A DNA stretch of 64,000 nt from Aquarana catesbeiana (GCF_042186555.1 NC_133333.1:224542257-224606256), one strand, 5' to 3'; shown: positions 11,030 through 22,260, counted from the stretch's first letter. Translations and numbers: made by a program. The notes: generated from the letters alone by a model not told the origin.

Positions 11030-11515
11030 AGGCAGGAGCATGTTATACTTACCTGCTATGTGGAATGTTCTTTGCACAGCAGCCCCCCCGATCCTCCTTC
11101 TCTCGGGTCCCCCACCGGCATTCCTGGCTCCTCCCCCATGCTGAGTGCCCACCATAGCAAGCTACTTGCAAAAGGGGCACTCTTGCTGGCTTACTCCCAA
11201 GCCACGCTCTGTGTGTCTGTCGGCTTGGCCCTAACCCCCCCCCCCCGCTTCTTCCTCACTGGCTATGACGGATCACAGATATTTTGATTGGTCATCACCA
11301 GCACAGAGAATTGCTTTGATCCATCCCGGAAGTGCTGCAGAAAGGAGGAGGAGAAGAGCGTGGATTTCAAATTTCCAGGCCCCTGCACCGACTGCATGGG
11401 AGCTCATCATCCACGTGGTAAGTACAGCAGGTACCCAGGAGGTGGGCAGGGTGTACGGTGTTCAACTTTTCATTTTTTATTTCTGTTTTTGAAAGGGTGG
11501 ACTAACCCTTTAAAT
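11030..11515. mobile_element. MITE of the AAAGTGGTTGTAAA family, diverged
   Basis: Shares TTATACTTACCTGCT and the downstream GATCCTCCTTCTCTCGGGTC with the copy at 5652-6149. The right end reads GGGTGGACTAACCCTTTAAA. Non-coding. Confidence 0.55.
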
Positions 11516-12259
11516 GTTTGATTTTATGCAATTATTGAATAGAAAATGTTATAAACTTGTAAACATTAAAACAAAAAAATGTTTTAAATTTACACCGAAT
11601 TAATAGTTTCCCTTTTAAATATACCCTTAATAAACTTCTGAAATGCTCACCTTGTTCATAAAATGAAATTATTTACGACCAACGATAATAAAGTTATTAG
11701 TTATCACATTCCAAGCCCTTTCTGCTGATCTTTAGCAGTTTCACTTGCTGGGCAGAGTAAAAGTGTAATGACTGTCATAAATATAGGAGGCAACGTAAAG
11801 TGATCTCTCTCGAGTATTTCCGGCTGAGCTGATACATGTACCGAAGGAGGATATTTGTTTGTTTTGCTTAAAAAGCTCATTTAAATTTTTGTTTGATTTG
11901 AATATGTGCCATTTTTACTGTGAACAGCTTTACATAAACGGACACCCCCCAGTCAAATGTCAGCATTTTTTATTGAAACGTATCCAGCCCACTGCCAAAG
12001 TGATCTCATTTCCATTCTGGCATTCATGTTGTGCAGCTGGCCGCACTTTTACCTAAATCCCTATAGTTACTGGTATCCCTGGCTTCAGAAAGGCCTATGT
12101 CTGAGCATGAGAAAATGATGGCTAGTGTGTTCACCGGTTCTTTCTTTTTTATCCCAGTGCAGCTCTGACCATGCACACTGGATCATACCAAGGCTGTTCT
12201 GCACAGACATGTAACAAGAGGCTGCTGTCCTTCCTAGCAGAGATTGCTGCAGGGGGTTA
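11516..12259. other. ppih intron, no feature seen
   Basis: AT-rich, nothing recognised. Confidence 0.4.
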
Positions 12260-12420
12260 TACAGTGCCTTGAAAAAGTATTCATAACCCTTGAAATTTTC
12301 CACATTTTTTCATGTTACAACCAAAAACGTAAATGTATTTTATGTGATAGACTAACACAAAGTGGCACATAATTGTAAAGTGAAAGGAAAATGATAAATG
12401 GTTTTCAAAATTTTTTACAA

Positions 12421-13335
12421 GGCTCACCCTTGTCACCAGTGCTATTTAACATCTACATCCGCCCGCTTCTCAATATCATCAGGAAAACGGACCTCTGCTT
12501 CCACTCATACGCAGACGACACCCAACTCTACCTTCGCATTAATGGACAAAAAGATCATCATCAGCAACTACAGAAATGCCTCACTTTAATCAATGACTGG
12601 ATGACCGCTAGCTCCCTCAAACTTAACGAATCAAAAACAGAACTTCTTCTCCTGCAAGCCAACAAAAATTCCAAAATTAAGACTCCGTGGACACCACCCT
12701 CCATCCTCGGACAGACCATCTCCCCCAGCACCAAAGTCAAGAGTCTCGGAGTCATCTTTGACTCAGGAATGACAATGGATGCACAAATAGGATCGGTGGT
12801 GAGCGGATCCCACCACCTCCTCCGCCTGCTTCGCAGACTCATCCCCTTCATCCCAGAAGAGGACAAAGCGGCAGTTGTGGGAACGATCATCAATTCCCGA
12901 CTCGACTACGCAAATTCCCTCTACGTAGGTCTACCCCAATATCAGCTTGCGCGCTTGCAACTCATGCAAAATACGGCGGCAAGACTGTTAACAGGAAAAA
13001 AGCCCTGGGAATCCATCTCCCCATCCCTAAAAAGCCTACATTGGCTAACTGTGAAGAATCGGATCATATTCAAGACCCTCTGCCTCACCCATAAATGCAT
13101 ACAAGGAAACGCTCCGCAATATCTCCGGGAAAAAATAAAACACTACACACCGAATCGCAGTCTTCGATCAGCTAACCAAAACCTCCTCCTCATTCCCAAA
13201 TACCGCTACAAAGCAAAGGGAGAACGTAGATTTGCAGTCCAAGGACCTCGACTATGGAATGCTCTCCCAACCAACCTCCGCATGGAAGAAAACCACCAGG
13301 CTTTCAGGAAAAAACTAAAGACCTTCCTTTTCTAG
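12421..13335 (+). CDS. L2-type reverse transcriptase, C-terminal part, open
   Basis: About 305 codons are open without a stop. They start at GSPLSPVLFNIYIRPLL, the motif just before the catalytic site, and then FHSYADDTQLYL carries the polymerase Asp-Asp pair. Downstream blocks (SWMT/DWMTASSLKLNESKTE, SRLDYANSLYVGLP, ENRIIFKTLCLTHKC, GPRLWNALPTNLR) follow the usual order for L2/CR1-group ORF2 C-termini. The N-terminal endonuclease and fingers are absent because of 5' truncation, so it is not autonomous. The methionine at 12391 belongs to the Tc1 host sequence and is not a real start. The long intact frame suggests a fairly recent insertion. Confidence 0.9.
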   Translation, partial: GSPLSPVLFNIYIRPLLNIIRKTDLCFHSYADDTQLYLRINGQKDHHQQLQKCLTLINDWMTASSLKLNESKTELLLLQANKNSKIKTPWTPPSILGQTISPSTKVKSLGVIFDSGMTMDAQIGSVVSGSHHLLRLLRRLIPFIPEEDKAAVVGTIINSRLDYANSLYVGLPQYQLARLQLMQNTAARLLTGKKPWESISPSLKSLHWLTVKNRIIFKTLCLTHKCIQGNAPQYLREKIKHYTPNRSLRSANQNLLLIPKYRYKAKGERRFAVQGPRLWNALPTNLRMEENHQAFRKKLKTFLF

Positions 13336-13427
13336 AAGCTGGCTACAGAGAACACATCTAGCGCCTTGAGGCGATTCAGTTCGCAATTGCAGCGCTTTAC
13401 AAATCATTCATTCATTCATTCATTCAT
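12421..13427 (+). mobile_element. 5'-truncated L2-clade LINE inside Tc1
   Basis: The inserted piece starts within the reverse transcriptase domain and ends in (ATTC)n at 13405-13427, the expected simple-repeat tail. Just before the tail is GCGCTTTACAAATC. The bases TACAA/ACAA occur at both junctions, suggesting a short target duplication. A second, shorter tail of the same subfamily is at 52738-52850. Confidence 0.9.
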
Positions 13428-13465
13428 ACAAATAAATATGTAAAAAGTGTGGCGTTCATTTGTAT

Positions 13466-14460
13466 TCAGCCCCCCGGAGTCAATACTTTTGTAGAACCAC
13501 CTTTCACTGCAATTACAGCTGCAAGTCTTTTTGGGGATGTCTCTACCAGCTTTGCACATCTGGAAAGTGACATTTTTGTCCATTCTTCTTTGCAAAATAG
13601 CTCAAGCTCCATCAGATTGGATGGAGAGCGTCTGTGAACAGCAATTTTCAAGTCTTGCCACAGATTCTCAATTGGATTTAGGTCTGGACTTTGACTGGGC
13701 CATTCTAACACATGAATATGCTTTGATCTAAACCATTCCATTGTAGCTCTGGCTGTATGTTTAGGGTCGTTGTCCTGCTGGAAGATGAACCTCCGCCCTA
13801 GTCTCAAGTCTTTTGCAGGCTCTAACAGGTTTTATTCTAAGATTCCCCTGTATTTGGCTCCATCCTTCTTCCCATCAACTCTGACCAGCTTCCCTGTCCC
13901 TGCTGAAGAAAAGCATCCCCACAACATGATGCTACCACCATCATGTTTCACGGTGGGGATGGTGTGTTCAGGGTGATGTGCAGTGTTAGTTTTCCGCCAC
14001 ACATAGCGTTTTGCTTTTAGGCCAAAAAGTTCAATTTTGGTCTCATCTGACCAGAGCTCCTTCTTCCATATGGTTGCTGTGTCCCCCATATGGCTTCTCA
14101 CAAACTGTAAACTGGGCTTATGGCTTTCTTTCAACAATGGCTTTCTTCTTGCCACTAGTCCATAAAGGTCAGATTTGTGGAGTACACGACTAATAGTTGT
14201 CCTGTGGACAGATTCTCCCACCTGAGCTGTGGATCTCTGCAGCTCCTCCAGAGTTACCATGGGCCTCTTGGCTGCTTCTCTGATTAATGCTCTCCTTGCC
14301 CGGCCTGTCAGTTTAGGTGGACGGCCATGTCTTGGTAGATTTGCAGTTGTGCCATACTCTTTCCATTTTCAAGATATTTTTTTATAACCTAACTTTGCTT
14401 TAAACTTCTCCACAACTTTATCCCTGATCTGTCTGGTGTGTTCCTGCTGTTTGTTCACTA
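13466..14460 (-). pseudogene. Tc1 transposase, broken (element A)
   Basis: Read on the minus strand, the C-terminal two thirds are recognisable. They carry the DDE triad (WSDETKIELFG, then QQDNDPKHTARAT, then SPDLNPIENLW). A nonsense codon at about 13829-13831 replaces one of the Glu codons before the second Asp block. Farther upstream, toward 14260-14460, the helix-turn-helix region survives in pieces (GRARRALIREAAKRP) but has a deletion near 14372. The protein therefore cannot be made. It cuts and joins DNA at TA sites in working relatives. Confidence 0.9.
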
Positions 14461-14789
14461 AGGATCGCTAACAAACCTCTGAGGGCTTTACAGAACAGCT
14501 GTATTTATACTGAGATAAAATTACACACAGGTAGACTATTTACTAATTAGGCGACTTCTGAAGGCAATTGGTTCCACTAGATTTTAGTTAGGGGGTACCA
14601 GAGTAAAGGGGGCTGAATACAAATACACGCCACACTTTTCAGATATTTATTTGTAAAAAAATGTAGAAACCATTTATCATTTTCCTTCCATTTCACAATT
14701 ATGTGCCACTTTCTGTTGGTCTATCACATAAAATCCCAATAAAATACATTTACGTCTTTACTGTTTATTTATTTTTTTTTAATTCATTG

Positions 14790-15265
14790 AAGTGTATTTT
14801 TTCCAAACAATTGCGTTTGAAAGACCACTGCGACCACTGCGCAAATACAGTGTGACATAAAATATTGCAATGACCACCATTTTATTTTCTAGGGTCTCTG
14901 CTAAAAAAAAATATACAATGTTTGAAAGTTCTAAGTTATTATCTAGAAAAAAATACTGATTTTAACTTAACAAGTGTTAGAAAAAAGCTTAGTCTATAAG
15001 TGGTTAAACTGACCTCATTTGCAGACGAAGTTCATCCCTTTGATCTCTAAAAGAACCAAATGATGTTTCTTTTTATCTCTTAGCACAGAGAAATGTTGTG
15101 ATAAACTTTGCTGGCTGCTTTTTTTTTTTTTATTTCTTTTGGCAGCTGTGAGCAGAGAACGGCTCTGCACTTGTTACATGAATCTTGGAAATGCTGGATT
15201 AAGATCATGAGGGGTGTTGAATCAAGATTGCGTTTTTTGTTTTTTTTAATGATTAATCGTGCAGC
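14790..15265 (-). repeat. Interspersed repeat, AGCTGCACGATT termini (copy 2)
   Basis: Ends AATCGTGCAGCT at 15265, matching the first bases of the window in inverse orientation. It shares AACAAGTGCAGAG and the 'ccctttgatc' region with copy 1 and with 24950-25110. The interior again resembles the long TTAACCACTT repeats. Confidence 0.6.
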
Positions 15266-15289
15266 TCTACCACACGGACAGCTTTTGAC

Positions 15290-16355
15290 AACAGATGCTG
15301 TCATGGTGAAGCGTGGAAGGGATGCATCTCAATGTTGTATACGTTATTTGTCAGCGTTACCGGTACAAGATATAAGATCAGAAATAGATGAGGAAGACTG
15401 GAGGGACTGATCTTTCAGAATTCATAAAGGTATCATGAATGTTTCACTTATAGGGGCTGGTTATAAGGTACTATCTCAATGGTACTTAGTACCTGATTGC
15501 TTATCGAAAATGTACCCTGGTTCCTCACTCTGTTTTCAGGGGTGTCGGCAGGCAGGAAGGATGTACCATACATGGTGGACGTGTCCTAAGGTCAGACGCT
15601 ACTAGATAAGAGCGTGCATGGCCTGATCTACTCTGTGACCATAATAAATGTCAATAAAAACCCCCGGGTTGCGCCACCTAAAAAACCCATTGAAAGGGTG
15701 CCCAGACCTACTCAGACCTTATAAATTGTTTTTAGTGGCTAAAATTGCAATCGCGATCGCTTTGTAGAATCCAGTAGTAGATTTAGCGGTGATGAAACGG
15801 AACCTAAGGTGGATATTGATCAATGAAAAGATGGTTCACATTTTACGAAAAGTTTCTTTGAGGTTTGAGAGAGCCTGGAATCCATAGATAAGTTATGTAC
15901 AATCCCCTTCTTGATAGCTTATGCTGTGGCGGTTGGGTCTGGTGCTCAGACAGGTTGTAGTCCTTTCCCTTTTCTCTTCCTTTCCTTTTTATTCTTCTCC
16001 TCCTCCTTTTGATAGTACAATGATATCTTATTGATCACACCGGGTCGTATTGCTTTATGATGGCTATGCCTACTATACTTTTCTGTGTAAATTGCTGCGG
16101 GTGCCCGGCTCCAGCCCACTTGATATTCTTGGTTGATCCAGAATACTCACTCCCAGTTTCTATACTTGACTCTCTTTGGTTGATACATGCTTGTAGATTT
16201 CAACCTATACGTGTTTATTGCATTCACCACCTGTGCTCTTATTGTATATATCTCTGAAGCGTCCCGCCTGCGGTTATGGGATTTTATTTGAATTTGCTAT
16301 CAGAGGTTTACCACTATTGTTATCCTATTTTAAAACTTTAATAAAAACATTGAAA
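15290..16355 (+). mobile_element. L1-clade LINE 3' fragment with decayed ORF2 end
   Basis: Frames across 15440-15620 give WYLVPDCLSKMYPGSS and TWWTCPKVRR, the Cys-rich C-terminal region of L1/Tx1-group ORF2 (usual form WYLTP...CW.C...H.WW.CP). Stops and frameshifts are frequent after 15600. The 3' end has AATAAAAACATTGAAAATG, a polyadenylation-like signal near the tail. It is 5'-truncated and inactive. Confidence 0.7.
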
Positions 16356-16394
16356 ATGACAAAGATGGCCATGGATGTCTCACAATGCATAACC

Positions 16395-17088
16395 TCAGAT
16401 ATAGTTACATAATTAATTAGTAGGTGAGGTCGAAAAAAGACACAAGTCCAACCTATGTGTGTGATTATAAGTCAGTATTACATTGTATATCCCTGTATGT
16501 TGTGGTCGTTCAGGTGCTTATCTAATAGGTTCTTGAAACTGTCGAGGGCTCCCCGCTGAGACCACCGCCTGTGGAAGGGAATTCCACATCCTTGCTGCTC
16601 CTACAGTATAGAACCCTCTACGTAGTTTAAGGTTAAACCTCTTTTCTTCTAATTTTAATGAGTGGCCACGAGTCTTGTTAAACTCCCTTCCGCTAAAAAG
16701 TTTTATCCCTATTGTGGGGTCACCAGTACGGTATTTGCAAATTGAAATCATATCCCCTCTCAAGCGTCTCTTCTCCAGAGAGAATAAGTTCAGTGCTCGC
16801 AACCTTTCCTCATAACTAATATCCTCCAGACCCTTTATTAGCTTTGTTGCCCTTCTTTGTACTCACTCTATTTCCAGTACATCCTTCCTGAGGACTGGTG
16901 CCCAGAACTGGACAGCATACTCCAGGTGTGGCCGGACCAGAGTCTTGTAGAGCGGGAGAATTATCGTTTTATCTCTGGAATGAATCCCCTTTTTAATGCA
17001 TGCCAATATTCTGTTTGCTTTGTTAGCAGCAGCTTGGCATTGCATAGCCTATCATCTACTAGGATCCCGAGTCCTTTTCAATCCTAGA
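16395..17088 (-). mobile_element. CR1-type LINE 3' fragment, copy 1
   Basis: On the minus strand it encodes pieces of the CR1 ORF2 C-terminus (NRILACIKKGIHSRDKTII, TLVRPHLEYAVQFWAP, LEKRRLRGDMISI, WNSLPQAVVSAG), now broken by a frameshift near 16855. The 3' end carries GACCTCACCTACT and an ACTATGTAAC-like tail. Copies 2 and 3 are at 22261-22499 and 43383-44086. Copies 1 and 3 stop at the same 5' point. Confidence 0.9.
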
Positions 17089-17520
17089 TATATTTCAGAC
17101 AACTATATTAGCAGGGATTTAATAATATATATCCTTTTCTTTTTCTTTTTTTAATACCTGGACTGAGAGGTATGTTTTGTTTTATTTATTTTTTGCGTGA
17201 ATTTTTGTTTTAGTCTATTGAGTTGTCGCCACAAAGGGTTATTGCTGTGATGATAATACCAAAGTATGTGGTGTATTTAAAGGAAATCTGATGGCTGGTC
17301 TTCTAAATATGATGGATGCCTGGCTGTCCCTCGTTTTAATACCGAGTCACTGAACCACAAGAAGTAACAGCCGGAGTAAAGTCAGATCTCTTTCTTTGCC
17401 AAGAAGATTTTTTTTTTTACTTATTTGTATACACTGACAGATGAGTGCACATAAAGGAACCTATATATCAGCCACATCTATTCACCTTATTACCATGTTG
17501 AACACCTGGATATTAGGTGT
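17089..17520. other. ppih intron, no feature seen
   Basis: AT-rich; nothing recognised. Confidence 0.4.
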
Positions 17521-17898
17521 TTAAGGCCTGTATACGCAATCAGAAAATCGCACATAAAACACCGCTTTCAAAGCTTTAGTATGATAATCTGATTGTTGGT
17601 ACACAGCTTTCGAGAGCCAATCACGACAATTCATTCAAAATTATCCGATGGGGCAAGCACAAAAAAATGTTCTCGTACTATACCAGATCGTACAATTTTT
17701 GTTTAATCAGTACAGTTGTCGTCTGAAATTATAATACAAATACAGTACAATACAATACATCACTTCCGAATTTTTATTCTGTCGTACGAGAATTTTTTTA
17801 TCTTCAGTAAAATCTTAATTTTCTATGAGATTAGCATGGGAAAAAAAAGAGAACGATTATTCGTCCAATATTCTCCATTGTGTGTACCAGGCTTTAAT
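17521..17898. mobile_element. TTAA-flanked MITE, GGCCTGTATACGCAATC ends
   Basis: Left TTAAGGCCTGTATACGCAATC and right CATTGTGTGTACCAGGCTTTAA are imperfect inverted repeats between TTAA sites. Similar ends occur at 8217 and 23211. No coding capacity. Confidence 0.65.
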
Positions 17899-18424
17899 CT
17901 GACCAAAGAATGGATTAAAATTCGGCTCAGTGGGGACTGACCAAATTTTGACCTACGGTATGTGTGGGCACCAAGTCCATTGTTGGATTGAGCTTTGTCG
18001 AACGGGAATGTTGGAAAACTTTTAACGATCAGTGGCTGCATCCACTGTCCAGTGTATCATGACAGTGGAGAGTCCTGTTGCCAGAATACAATGTCCCAGT
18101 GGGGGAGATTCCTTCATCTGCCTTGCTTGGGTGGATGGAGGAAACTGCTTGTTTTCCCATTATGGCCAGCTTTAGTCTACCCAAAACTGATATTCTAATA
18201 TTGGAGTAGGACCACCTTATGGCTTCTCATATATCTCAGCCGGTCTGAAGACAAGATCTCTGCCCAGAGTTTCCAGCTCGGCCTCCTACTTTACCAGGGG
18301 TTGTCTCCTGTTGTGGACTTTACCTGCATCCTATACTATGGGGATTACATAGTCAAGTCAGCCGGTGATTCTGAAGATTTTAGAGGAGTGGGATCCAAGA
18401 CAAACTTCTGAATTGTGCAGGGAT

Positions 18425-19444
18425 CGCTAAGAGATGAGGGTGCTGGTTGTAATCCTTGACTCTGACCTCTCTTTTAGCCCCCACATCCAATCACTGGCTA
18501 CATCTTGCCGCCTTAACCTCCGCAATATTTCCAGAATTTATGCCTTCCTGGCTAACGACACCACAAAACTACTTGTTCACTCCTTGGTTATTTCCCACCT
18601 TGACTACTGCAACTCCCTCCTCAATGACCTACCATTGCATAGACGACCCCCCCTTCAGTCTATTATGAATGCTGCTGCTAGACTAAAACATCTTAGCATT
18701 TCAGAAGTAGCACTACTGTTAGTGCTCAATAAAGATTTATTAGAAGAAGCAACCGTGTTGCCGGAATTTTTTTCAATTTTGATTTTCATGGGCCAAGCCT
18801 GAACACCGATATTCAGCTCATCACTCTTCAATTTTGCAGTAGAGCTTGGGTGAGTTTTTGTCTATATAAAACATCTTACTAACCGATCCGTGACTGCTGC
18901 TCGCTGCCAATCGCTTCACTGACTTCCCCTACCCCACCGTCTAAATTTCAAAATACTAACCATAACATACAAAGCCATTCACAGCATCGACCCTCCGCTA
19001 CTTGACCAACCCTCATCTGCAGATATCACCCAAATCATCCTCTCCGCCCCTCCCAGGACCTCCTGCTCTCTATCTCCCTTATTACCTCCTCCCATGCTCG
19101 CCTCCAGGAATCCTCCAGAGCCTCTCCCATCCTCTGGAACTCCCTGCCCCATTATGTCTGGTTATCTCCTACCCTGCCTGCCTTTAGGCGAGCCTTGAAA
19201 ACTCACTTATTCGGGGAAGCCTATCCCACCTCCACCTAAGAACTCTACCCAAGTCACCTCCATCAGATCATCCCCTGCCTGCAACTGTTACCTTTTATAC
19301 CACCTCCCCCTCCCTTTTAGATTGTAAGTTCCATGAGCAGGACCCTTCTATTCCTTCTGTATTGTAATTGTACTGTCCCCCTTTATATTGTAAAGCGCTA
19401 CGTAAATTGTTGGCACTATATAAATCCTGTATAGTAATAATAAT
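18425..19444 (+). mobile_element. L2-type LINE 3' fragment with a 171-bp insertion
   Basis: The frame from 18434 gives LVVILDSDLSFSPHIQSL and HLDYCNSLLNDLP, then MNAAARL, standard L2-group ORF2 C-terminal blocks. An unrelated 171 bp breaks it at 18696-18866. Afterwards decayed pieces continue to the 3' tail, GTAAAGCGCTACGTAAATTG then TAATAATAAT at 19434-19444. Same subfamily as 57865-58590. Confidence 0.85.
18696..18866. mobile_element. Unclassified 171-bp insertion with 12-bp target duplication
   Basis: The 12-mer TAAAACATCTTA occurs exactly at both edges (18684-18695 and 18867-18878), and the L2 reading order is continuous without the piece between. The insert has no terminal inverted repeat or clear poly-A tail. 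The duplication length fits LINE-driven retroposition. I do not recognise the insert. Confidence 0.8.
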
Positions 19445-19447
19445 TTA

Positions 19448-19674
19448 GGGCCCATTCACACAGGCGTACTATAGCGTAGTACACTGTCTGCATTGCGTGC
19501 ACCCGCAGAGCTGACAGATTGGGAGCAGTGGCTGTGTCCATGCAGCCATTGTGTCCCAATTGTCAACAATGGGACTTTTTGCAGGGGGATACATAGAACA
19601 CTTGCACATCCCTGTGCAAGCAAACATGGTCCTCTCATGGGCAAACCCATAAGTACGCCGGTGTGAATGAGGCC
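19448..19674. mobile_element. TTA-flanked MITE (GGGCCCATTCACAC ends)
   Basis: Ends GGGCCCATTCACACAGG and GGTGTGAATGAGGCC are inverted, with TTA on both sides (19445-19447, 19675-19677). The 3-bp TTA target is typical of PIF/Harbinger-type elements. Related to 25122 and 32172. Confidence 0.75.
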
Positions 19675-19677
19675 TTA

Positions 19678-20080
19678 CTTTTTTGTAATCTCTTGTTGTG
19701 CATTAATATTAAGGCATCCCATTGATTATAAGTGGGCTGCCAACACTGCAAAGGATCAAAAAAAAGCAGAAGCTTCCAAGGGAGGATTGAATCTGGTTGT
19801 TGATACAGGAAGCACAGAGAGAGGAAAAGGAGGGGGAGGGGAATTACGTAGCACAAACTCCTGGAAATACTCCCGACTGACGCTGTGTGGAGCTGTGCCT
19901 GTCTATTCTGCAAGGAATTACACACAAATCAGATTAAGGTCAGTAGGTTTGCACTTACAGACTTTAACACAGTTTTTAATAGCTCACTAAATGTTTTCAC
20001 TTGTTGCATAGAATTTCTCATAACAAAATTTCAGTTTTGCAAAAATGGTGATGATTTTTTCTTTCATTAAATTTCTCTTT
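19678..20080. other. ppih intron, no feature seen
   Basis: Nothing recognised. Confidence 0.4.
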
Positions 20081-20925
20081 TAATCTGCAGCCTGTTATAA
20101 TTGTTTTTATATTGCCATAATGTTTTTTTTTTCTTTTTTTCTCAATAGTTTTTATTAAAATAAAAGAACATAGGGTACAAAATTAGTTGGGGCTTTTTTT
20201 TTTCTTAATAGTTTTTAAATTTTTTTATTATTATTACATTTCTCTTTTAATCTGCAGCCTGTTATATTTTTTTTTCTATTGCCATAATGTTTTTTCTTTT
20301 TTTTTTTTTCTTTTTTTTTCTCAATAGCTTTTGTTACAATAAAAGAACATAGGGTACATAATTAGATTGGGGCTTTTTTTCTCAATAGTTTTAAATGTTT
20401 TTTTTTTTATTATTATTAAATTTCTCTTTTAATCTGCAGCCTGTTATCATTTTTTTTAATATTCCCATAATGTTTTTTCTTTTTTTTTCTCAATAGTTTT
20501 TATTAAAATAAAAGAACATAGGGTACAAAATTCAATTGGGGCTTTTTTTTCTCAATAGTTGAAATGGTTTTTTTTTTTTTAATTAAATTTCTCTTTTAAT
20601 CTGTAGCCTGTTATAATTTTTTCTTATATTGCCATAATGTTTTTTTTCTTTTTTTCTTTTTTTTTTCCCTCAATAGTTTTTATTAAAATAAAAGAACATA
20701 GGGTACAAAATTCAATTGGGGCTTTTTTTCTCAATAGTTGAAATGTTTTTTTTTTTTTTAATTAAATTTCTCTTTTAAACTGTAGCCTGTTATACTTTTT
20801 TCTTATATTGCCATAATGTTTTTTTCTTTTTTTTTTCCCTCAATAGTTTTTATTAAAATAAAAGAACATAGGGTACAAAATTAGATTGGGGCTTTTTTTT
20901 TTTCTCAGTTTTTAAATGTTTTTTT
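20081..20925 (-). repeat. Five-unit tandem array of an L1-like 3' tail
   Basis: A unit of about 170-180 bp repeats five times. Marks include CTGCAGCCTGTTAT or CTGTAGCCTGTTAT at 20087, 20256, 20437, 20602 and 20780, and CAATAGTTTTTATTAAAAT followed by GAACATAGGGTACAAAATT in each unit. The latter is the complement of a LINE 3' end with poly-A. Poly-T tracts separate units. No gene. Confidence 0.85.
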
Positions 20926-21429
20926 CTTTTGTGTAACCATGATATTCTGTGGACGAAACATCACAGAAGTCTCTTCCCCTTGCTTGTGTAATTTGCTCAC
21001 TGTTTTTCCCAAAAGCCAGGAGAGGTAAACCTCTGCCCATTAGTAGCACTGTTCTTCAGTTTCCTGGGGTGTCCCTTTCATCTTTGGTCAGACACTTGCC
21101 AGGGGTGCTACACAACAAGACACATAGTGGGGGGAAGGCAGTGTTTGATCACAGCACTGATGATCATCTTCTGATCATTATAAAACAACCCACTTATCAC
21201 TTGCTGTTAGCTATCAAGCTGTTGTAGTATCTTCCCCCTTACTTGAGTTTGACCAATCTCTATAATTCAACTAAGTTTGTTTTCTTTTGAACTTATTTGT
21301 TCATTTAAAATTTTGTGTCCTTGAGGGCCTTTTCATTTTGTAGTATTTCAATTGTTGTAGTATTTACAGATCTGAAGCGGGCAGTAATCTGCCATGAAGT
21401 TTGCAAAAATTCTTGCAAGTTGCAATGTA
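20926..21429. other. ppih intron, no feature seen
   Basis: Nothing recognised. Confidence 0.4.
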
Positions 21430-21815
21430 CACTATTATGTCAAAAGTATTGTGACGCCTGCCTTTACACATACATTAATTTTAATGGCATCCCAGTCTTA
21501 GTCCATAGGGTTCAATATTGAGTTGGCCCACCCTTTGCAGCTATAACAGTTTCAACTCTTCTGGGAAGGTTCTCCACAAGGTTTAGGAGTGTGTCTATGG
21601 GAATGTTTGACCATTCTTCCAGAAGCTCATTTGTGAGGTCAGGCACTGATGTTGGATGAGAAGGCCTGGCTCGCAGTCTCCGCTCTAATTTATTCCAAAG
21701 GTGTTCTATCGGGTTAAAGTCAGGACTCTGTGCAGGCCAGTCAAATTTCTACACCCCAAATTCGCTCATCCATGTCTTTATGGACCTTGCTTTGTGCACT
21801 GGTGCTGCAATTTGT

Positions 21816-22233
21816 GCAGCACAGTGGTGTAGTGATTAGCACTCTCGCTTAGCAGTAAAAAGGGTCGCTGGTTCGAATCCCAACCATGGTACTACCTGCC
21901 TGGAGTTTGCATGTTCTCCCTGTGCCTGCGTGGGTTTCCTCCGGGTACTCTGGTTTCCTCCCACACTCCAAAGACATGCTGGTAGGTTAATTGGCTTCTG
22001 TTCAAAATTGGCACTAGTATATGATTGTGAGTTGGGGACCTTGGATTGTGGGCTCCTTGAGGGTAGGGACTGATGTGGGTGTACGATGTATGTGCGGAGT
22101 GCTGCGTGAATTAGCGCCACTATATGGGTACCTTAAATAAAAATAGGGATGATTGTAGACACGCACCCACACTCAGGTTGAACTGGATGGACTGGTGTCT
22201 TTATTCAACCTTACTAACTATGTAACTATGTAA
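21816..22233 (+). mobile_element. tRNA-derived SINE (V-SINE-like) with CR1-like 3' tail
   Basis: The head has polymerase III box A-like TGGTGTAGTGATTAGC (about 21825-21840) and a perfect box B GGTTCGAATCC (21870-21880). The central block GAGTTTGCATGTTCTCCC with GTGGGTTTCCTCCGGGTACT is the conserved domain seen in vertebrate V-SINEs. The 3' end (about 22172-22233) reads AGGTTGAACTGGATGGACT and later CTATGTAACTATGTAA. That matches the 3' end of the CR1 copies here read in sense, so the LINE machinery probably moved it. Confidence 0.88.
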
Positions 22234-22260
22234 TTGCATGCATTTTTCCAAAATGTCTTA

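Larger units (their letters stand above)
12262..14757 (-). mobile_element. Tc1/mariner element A, split by an L2 insertion
   Basis: The left terminus CAGTGCCTTGAAAAAGTATTC follows a TA. The sequence matches the second copy at 33430-35186 in inverted orientation. At 12421-13427 an L2 LINE interrupts it, after which Tc1 sequence resumes at ACAAATAAATATG. The right terminal repeat is missing: the element breaks off after CCAATAAAATACATT. Length without the L2 is about 1.5 kb, close to the usual 1.6 kb. Confidence 0.92.

Noticed and set aside
12391..13335. Host protein of 314 residues
   Set aside because: It is an L2 reverse transcriptase fragment; the first ten codons belong to the interrupted Tc1 element.
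21816..21895. Functional tRNA gene
   Set aside because: Box A and B are present, but the sequence continues into a V-SINE core and a LINE-like tail and does not complete an acceptor stem.
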